DNA of 64,000 nucleotides, from the NCBI RefSeq assembly GCF_009687845.1, contig NZ_BLAD01000071.1:1-64000 (forward strand), given 5' to 3'. This stretch comes from Acrocarpospora corrugata (lineage in GTDB: Bacteria > Actinomycetota > Actinomycetes > Streptosporangiales > Streptosporangiaceae). Below are positions 60,139 through 64,000 of the stretch, one piece after another (position 1 is the first letter of the stretch; each line of letters starts with the position of its first letter). The notes under the pieces are model-generated. The model ran no database searches. It was not told the origin of the DNA and saw only the letters and a list, made by a program, of their open reading frames with translations. Position numbers and translations under genes: made by a program.

Positions 60139-61257
60139 ATGAGTCGAATTCGGGGAATTCTGGTTCTGGTGGCGGTGGCGCTGGTGGTCGCGGCGTGTGG
60201 AGCGCAGGAGCCGATCGCTTCGGGGCATGGGTCGCACTCGGGGACCTCGGGCGCGGTGGTGGTGCAGCCGTTGCGGGATGGCGAGCGGTTCGTCACGCTG
60301 AAGATGCTGGCGGCGTACACGCCCAAGGGTCCGAACGGCGGGACCGACGATTACCGCTGCTTCCTGATCGATCCGGGATTGGGCGGTGAGCAATTCCTCA
60401 CCGGGGCCCAGTTCCTCCCGGAGAACCTGGCCATCGTGCATCACGCGATCTTCTTCAGGCTCACCCCTCAGCAGGCCGCGGAAGCCAAAACCCTGGACGC
60501 GGAAACACCGGACCAGGGATGGACCTGCTTCGCCGACGCGGGCGTACGGGAAGCCGGATGGGTCTCCCACTGGGCACCCGGCACCAACGAGACCCTGCTG
60601 GACCCCAAGTACGGCCACCCCATCCCCACCGGCAGCCAACTGGTCATGCAGGTGCACTACAACGCCCTCGGCGGCCCCGGCTCCGACCAATCAGGAATCC
60701 GCCTCCGCGTCACCGACAAACCCCTCGAACCCCTGGGCACCGCCCTATTCCCCGGCAAAGTCGAACTCCCCTGCACCCCGCAGGAATCCGGCCCCCTCTG
60801 CGACCGCCAGGCAGCCATAACCGACATCGGCCGCCGCTTCGGCCAGGAATCCATGGCCACCGCCGACCAACTGGCCCAACTCTGCGGCCCCTCCACCCCC
60901 GGCCCCACCCAACACTGCGACATCCCCGTCGAAGAACCCGGCCTCCTCCACGCCCTGGCCGGCCACATGCACCTCCTGGGCCGCTCCATCAAAGTAGAAC
61001 TAAACCCCAACACCCCCGCCGCCCAAACCCTCCTAAACGTCCCCAACTACAACTTCGACGACCAAGCCCTCCGCCCCCTCAAATCCCCCATAGAAGTCAA
61101 ATCCGGCGACACCATCCGCGTCACCTGCACCCACGACGCCACCCTCCGCTCCCAACTCCCCCAACTCCAAAACCAACCCGCCCGCTACGTCGTCTGGGGC
61201 GAAGGCACCAGCGACGAAATGTGCCTAGGCATCGCCATAATGTCCCCCCTCCCCTAA
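60139..61257 (+). CDS. Copper type II monooxygenase-like (PHM-fold) lipoprotein
   Basis: A 372-residue protein from ATG 60139 behind GGAGGGC. A lipobox (VVAAC, Cys20) predicts anchoring outside the membrane. The six copper ligands of peptidylglycine hydroxylating monooxygenase have plausible equivalents: His101 and His102 (IVHHAIFF), a His in QVHYN near 173, His276 and His278 (AGHMHLLG), and Met361 (DEMCLG). Cysteines pair in number. Substrate unknown. From about 60700 the coding strand becomes extremely C-rich with few G, unlike the first 300 bp. Confidence 0.78.
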   Translation: MSRIRGILVLVAVALVVAACGAQEPIASGHGSHSGTSGAVVVQPLRDGERFVTLKMLAAYTPKGPNGGTDDYRCFLIDPGLGGEQFLTGAQFLPENLAIVHHAIFFRLTPQQAAEAKTLDAETPDQGWTCFADAGVREAGWVSHWAPGTNETLLDPKYGHPIPTGSQLVMQVHYNALGGPGSDQSGIRLRVTDKPLEPLGTALFPGKVELPCTPQESGPLCDRQAAITDIGRRFGQESMATADQLAQLCGPSTPGPTQHCDIPVEEPGLLHALAGHMHLLGRSIKVELNPNTPAAQTLLNVPNYNFDDQALRPLKSPIEVKSGDTIRVTCTHDATLRSQLPQLQNQPARYVVWGEGTSDEMCLGIAIMSPLP

Positions 61258-61500
61258 GAACAAGCCGTCAACTGCTCACCACTACCCAGCACCGAATTGG
61301 GCAACAACAAGCCCTAAAACATCCACGTCAAAGTCCATAACCCCATGAGCAGTGACAGGCAAGGGATGACGGCGGCTCCGCCCAACTCATGGCGGTCGAC
61401 CCGGATACTCGTAGTTCTCGGCCGCCCAAGCCCCGGTCCCCGTCACAGCGACCATGTCGTCCCAATGCCAAACAACTCGGCGTTACCCGCCGACGCCCCC

Positions 61501-61713
61501 ATATGTCCCGGCTTGACCGCGCCGGTGCCTGAACGCTCCGACCCACCAACCCCGCCCGAAGACCACCAAGGGCAATCTCCGCCTCATAAGTCGTATCCCG
61601 GCTTGGCCGCGCCTGAGTCTGGACGCTCCGACCTTCTCAACCCCGGCCGAAGGCCACCAAGGCAATCTCCGCGCCATAAGTCGTATCCCGGCTTGGCCGC
61701 GCCTGTGTCTGGA
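61501..61713. repeat. 90-bp tandem repeat, about 2.4 copies
   Basis: The segment CCCGGCTTGGCCGCG recurs at 61507 (one mismatch), 61597 and 61687, and flanking sequence aligns with it. This gives copies at 61501-61590, 61591-61680 and a partial third. The period is exactly 30 codons, so an open frame on each strand crosses it, but neither looks like a known protein. The rest of 61258-62049 has no convincing gene. Confidence 0.85.
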
Positions 61714-61812
61714 CTGAGGAACGCAGGGTCGCGGAGCGGCCCGGAGTGACGAGGGAAGACACAGGCTCCCCAGCGGCCAAGCCCGCCGATCCGAAGGATC
61801 GGCCATAAATAC

Positions 61813-61852
61813 AGTCGGGACCGGACAGTCCCCCAACTGTCCGGTCCCGACT
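61813..61852. repeat. Strong 17-bp hairpin
   Basis: AGTCGGGACCGGACAGT (61813-61829) and its exact reverse complement (61836-61852) enclose a 6-base CCCCCA loop. The stem is perfect and GC-rich. No T-tract follows on the plus strand. It may be a bidirectional terminator between the copper monooxygenase-like gene and the convergent OsmC gene, although it is far from both. Confidence 0.7.
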
Positions 61853-62049
61853 TCACTAAGCGGTACCGCCGAGGCGCCCTCCCCCAAAGGCGGCCTGGGC
61901 GGGTTCCCCCGCTTGGGACGCGGTTCCCCTCCCGCATCCTTGTGACATATAGCCTGTGTGGCGGCTTTCCAGCCCCCTTGACCTGCTTCCAAGCTACAGA
62001 ACTGACCCTATGGAAGTCGTCATGAACGGGTGCATAGTTGGTCTGCATG

Positions 62050-62445
62050 TCAGGGGCTTGGCAGGTTGAGCTTGACCTCCGTGCCCTTCTCCAGAGATCG
62101 GGTGACCGTGCAGTGCCGCTGGTGCACGCGTTCCGCGATTTCGGCGAACTTCTCGGGTGTCAGGCTTTCTGGGAGTTCTACCTCGTAGGTGACCGTCACC
62201 GTCTCCAGCAGCGTGGGTTCGGCTTTGGTGGCGGAGATCGAGACGGCGAGGTGCGGGAGGCGGTGGCCGCGCTGGGCGGTCAGGGGCTCCACGGTGACGA
62301 TGTTGCAGGCTCCGACGGCGGCGAGCAGGAGTTCGACGGGGCTGAAGACGCCCTCGTCGGTGACGCTGCCGATGGTGATGCGCGCGCCGCGCTCGTTGCT
62401 GGCGACGAAGCCGTCTGGGGTGCGTTCCACGTGTACAGGCGCCAT
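62050..62445 (-). CDS. OsmC-family protein
   Basis: A 131-residue protein with the OsmC/Ohr fold: GVFSPVELLLAAVGACNIVT carries the first redox Cys and RHCTVTRSLEKG the second. It probably reduces organic hydroperoxides with thiols. The start ATG 62445 is divergent from the ApbE gene by 111 bp. No regulator is adjacent. Confidence 0.88.
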   Translation of the reverse strand: MAPVHVERTPDGFVASNERGARITIGSVTDEGVFSPVELLLAAVGACNIVTVEPLTAQRGHRLPHLAVSISATKAEPTLLETVTVTYEVELPESLTPEKFAEIAERVHQRHCTVTRSLEKGTEVKLNLPSP

Positions 62446-62556
62446 ACGGGCACCCTACTCCGAGATCACTCCGAGATATTTTCGAGATGTTCGGCCGAAC
62501 CCGTGAACAGGATCGGGAGCTCCCGCGTACCTCAGGGTGCAGAGCGAAGGAGTGCG

Positions 62557-63372
62557 ATGAACATCAACGAAGGCCAGGCCCACCGCAGTGCCCGCTTCCC
62601 CGGGGCACATCGTGTCGAGATGGTGATGGGCACCCCGGTCGGCATCGATATCCGGACGGCGCTGCCCCAGCGGGAGCTGCGGCCGCTGCTCGACGACGCG
62701 TTCACCTGGCTGCGCTGGGTGGATGAGACCTTTGACGGGAGCAGGTCGACCAGCCAGGTGAGCCGGCTGGCGCGGGACGAGATCTCGCTGACCGAGTGCG
62801 CGCCGGAACTGGCCGAGGTGCTGAAGCGCCGGAGCGAGCTGCGGGCCTCGATCGGCAAGGAGCCGGCCCCGGCCGGGTATGTGAAGGGCTGGGCGGTCGA
62901 GCGGGTCTCGCGGGCGCTGGCCGCGGCGGGCGCGGTCGATCACTGCGTGAGCGCGGGCGGCGACGTGCGCGTGCGCGGGTCGGCCCGGCCGGGCGTGCCC
63001 TGGCGGATCGGGGTGCGGGATCCGATCCGGAGCGCCAAGGAGCGGCTGCGCGGGCTGCGCGACGAGAGCAGCCACGCGGTGCGTACCGTGCTGTTCGCCC
63101 ATGATCTGGCGGTGGCCACGTTCGACCGGCCGGATCGGTCGAGCGGGATCGCCGGGGTGACCGTGGTCGGCCCGGACCTGGCGGACGCGGGCGCGTACGC
63201 CGCCGCGCTCTACGCGATGGGCCCGGCCCGCGCCAGACGGATCGCCCGGACGCTGGCCCTGCCCAAGGACACCCAGGCCACCCCCTACGACGTGCTGATC
63301 CTCACCTCCGATGGTGAGGCGGTGACCACTCCGGGCTTTCTCGCGTACGCCCCTGAGAGCATGGCGGGATAG
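62557..63372 (+). CDS. apbE: FAD:protein FMN transferase (ApbE)
   Basis: A 271-residue protein from ATG 62557, with GAAGGAG upstream. VEMVMGTPVGIDI is the N-terminal signature, GYVKGWAVERVSRALAAAGA the flavin-binding loop, and HCVSAGGDVRVRG the central motif. It transfers FMN onto Thr of flavoproteins such as NQR/RNF subunits. No lipobox is seen, so it is cytoplasmic, as in many actinomycetes. No target flavoprotein lies nearby. The late Asp/Thr metal motif is less clear. Confidence 0.83.
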   Translation: MNINEGQAHRSARFPGAHRVEMVMGTPVGIDIRTALPQRELRPLLDDAFTWLRWVDETFDGSRSTSQVSRLARDEISLTECAPELAEVLKRRSELRASIGKEPAPAGYVKGWAVERVSRALAAAGAVDHCVSAGGDVRVRGSARPGVPWRIGVRDPIRSAKERLRGLRDESSHAVRTVLFAHDLAVATFDRPDRSSGIAGVTVVGPDLADAGAYAAALYAMGPARARRIARTLALPKDTQATPYDVLILTSDGEAVTTPGFLAYAPESMAG

Positions 63373-63380
63373 CCGGGCGG

Positions 63381-63698
63381 CTAACCCTCCTCGCCGGAGT
63401 TCTTGAGCGCGTCCGGATGTTGCGCCAGGTAGTCGATGTAGATCGGCCGCAGGGCTTCGCCGAGTTCGCCCTCTCCCGCTCCGAGCGCGTCGCTGAGCAG
63501 TGCGGACACCCGGCTGAGATCGTTCGCGGTCTCGTCGGAGTGTCCGCTCGCGGCTTCGGCCGCGGGGATCACTTTCAGCAGGTCCCACAGGAATCCGAAG
63601 TCGCCGTGCCGGACCGCGTAGCGCACCGAGCGGTCGTGCAGTTCTTTGGCGGACAGCTGCGCCAATTGATCGACGTCCATCTTCACCCACCCCCACAT
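63381..63698 (-). CDS. Conserved helical hypothetical protein
   Basis: A 105-residue all-helical protein (LAQLSAKELHDRSVRYAVRH, FGFLWDLLKVIPAAEAASGH, LGEALRPIYIDYLAQHPDAL). It matches a small actinomycete family of unknown function. ATG 63698 is chosen for the GGGGGAA upstream; ATG 63680 (MDVDQLAQLS) is equally possible. It is convergent with apbE, nine bases apart. Confidence 0.7.
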   Translation of the reverse strand: MWGWVKMDVDQLAQLSAKELHDRSVRYAVRHGDFGFLWDLLKVIPAAEAASGHSDETANDLSRVSALLSDALGAGEGELGEALRPIYIDYLAQHPDALKNSGEEG

Positions 63699-63814
63699 GG
63701 TGATTTCCCCCAGGATCACCACTTATGCACACATAACGTGACGATATGCTCGCCCTATGAGGCATCCCTTCCACACGCTGCGCAAACCGGTGCAGGCGTG
63801 GAAGGATCACAGCT

Positions 63815-64000
63815 GTGATTAAGGTCATCGTCAAGATCTTGGTAGTCGCCGCGTCCCTCTGGGTCGCCACTCAGGTGGTGGACGGCATCACCGTCGACAG
63901 CAGCGACACGACCAAGCAGATCGGCACGCTGCTCGCGGTCGCGCTGATCTTCGGCATCATCAACACCCTCCTGAAGCCCATCATCAAGGTGGTCGGCTGC
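63815..64000 (+). CDS. Phage-holin-family (four-helix) membrane protein, 5' part
   Basis: The frame opens at GTG 63815 behind GGAAGGA and runs to the window end with 62 codons. It starts VIKVIVKILVVAASLWVATQ, then VDGITVDSS and LLAVALIFGIINTLLKPIIK. This is the start of the actinomycete Phage_holin_4_2 family (about 120-130 residues, four helices). The role in non-phage chromosomes is unknown. Confidence 0.83.
   Translation, partial: MIKVIVKILVVAASLWVATQVVDGITVDSSDTTKQIGTLLAVALIFGIINTLLKPIIKVVGC

Noticed and set aside
61345-61749. Plus-strand open frame over the 90-bp repeat
   Set aside because: No ribosome site or homology, and the opposite strand is equally open; the repeat period alone explains the open frames.

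Overview
The window is high-GC actinomycete DNA. GTG and TTG starts, GGAGG-type ribosome sites, a perfect CebR-type box, SARP and LAL regulators, mycothiol-isomerase-like and DUF6777 proteins and an nSTAND-WD40 protein all point that way. A Streptosporangiales host (for example Nonomuraea or Streptosporangium) is my best guess, but it is an inference.

Layout. 0-9.5 kb is carbohydrate use: the start of a secreted CBM2 protein under a CebR-like box, a degraded gene end, a phosphotransferase, then a GH36 alpha-galactosidase and GH42 beta-galactosidase operon divergent from a three-gene ABC sugar importer. 9.5-13.8 kb holds a GNAT acetyltransferase coupled to an APC permease, a TetR regulator, a probable c-di-AMP (ydaO) riboswitch with a double-psi barrel wall protein, and tRNA-Lys(CTT).

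13.9-31.9 kb is a stress and redox region in visible decay. Intact genes (DUF1931 histone fold, beta-HAD type dehydrogenase, luciferase-like oxidoreductase, large catalase, STAS proteins, winged helix regulator, SDR, Rho_N-like protein, pyruvate oxidase) alternate with fragments or frameshifted copies of thioredoxin reductase, aldo/keto reductase, isochorismatase, ChaB, CBS, hemerythrin-like, SDR, topoisomerase IB and a FAD/Fe-S oxidase. 32-39 kb carries a frameshifted LAL regulator, a DUF6777 lipoprotein, a SARP regulator and an MDMPI-SnoaL fusion.

39-44.3 kb is the most unusual part. One minus-strand cluster reads membrane TIR, transmembrane pseudokinase, TIR-TIR-GUN4, then a four-repeat vault-like SPFH protein; the last three genes overlap by ATGA. 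It looks like an undescribed signalling or immunity system. 44.5-52 kb has a methyltransferase, two alpha/beta hydrolases, a P450 whose ferredoxin is broken by a 19-bp tandem duplication, and a Panacea-PemK toxin-antitoxin pair with a doubly frameshifted toxin. 52.2-57.2 kb encodes a 1323-residue nSTAND-WD40 protein coupled to an Ig-like partner.

57.3-64 kb returns to ordinary genes: MBL-fold hydrolase, FAD monooxygenase with a palindromic operator, an AAA ATPase remnant, a copper monooxygenase-like lipoprotein, a 90-bp tandem repeat and strong hairpin, OsmC, ApbE, a helical protein and a phage-holin-family protein cut by the window end.

The intact tRNA-Lys and a 26-bp identical copy of its 3' part at 48.28 kb lie in the same orientation around the decayed and conflict regions. 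That is the geometry left by tRNA-targeted integration, although I find no integrase.
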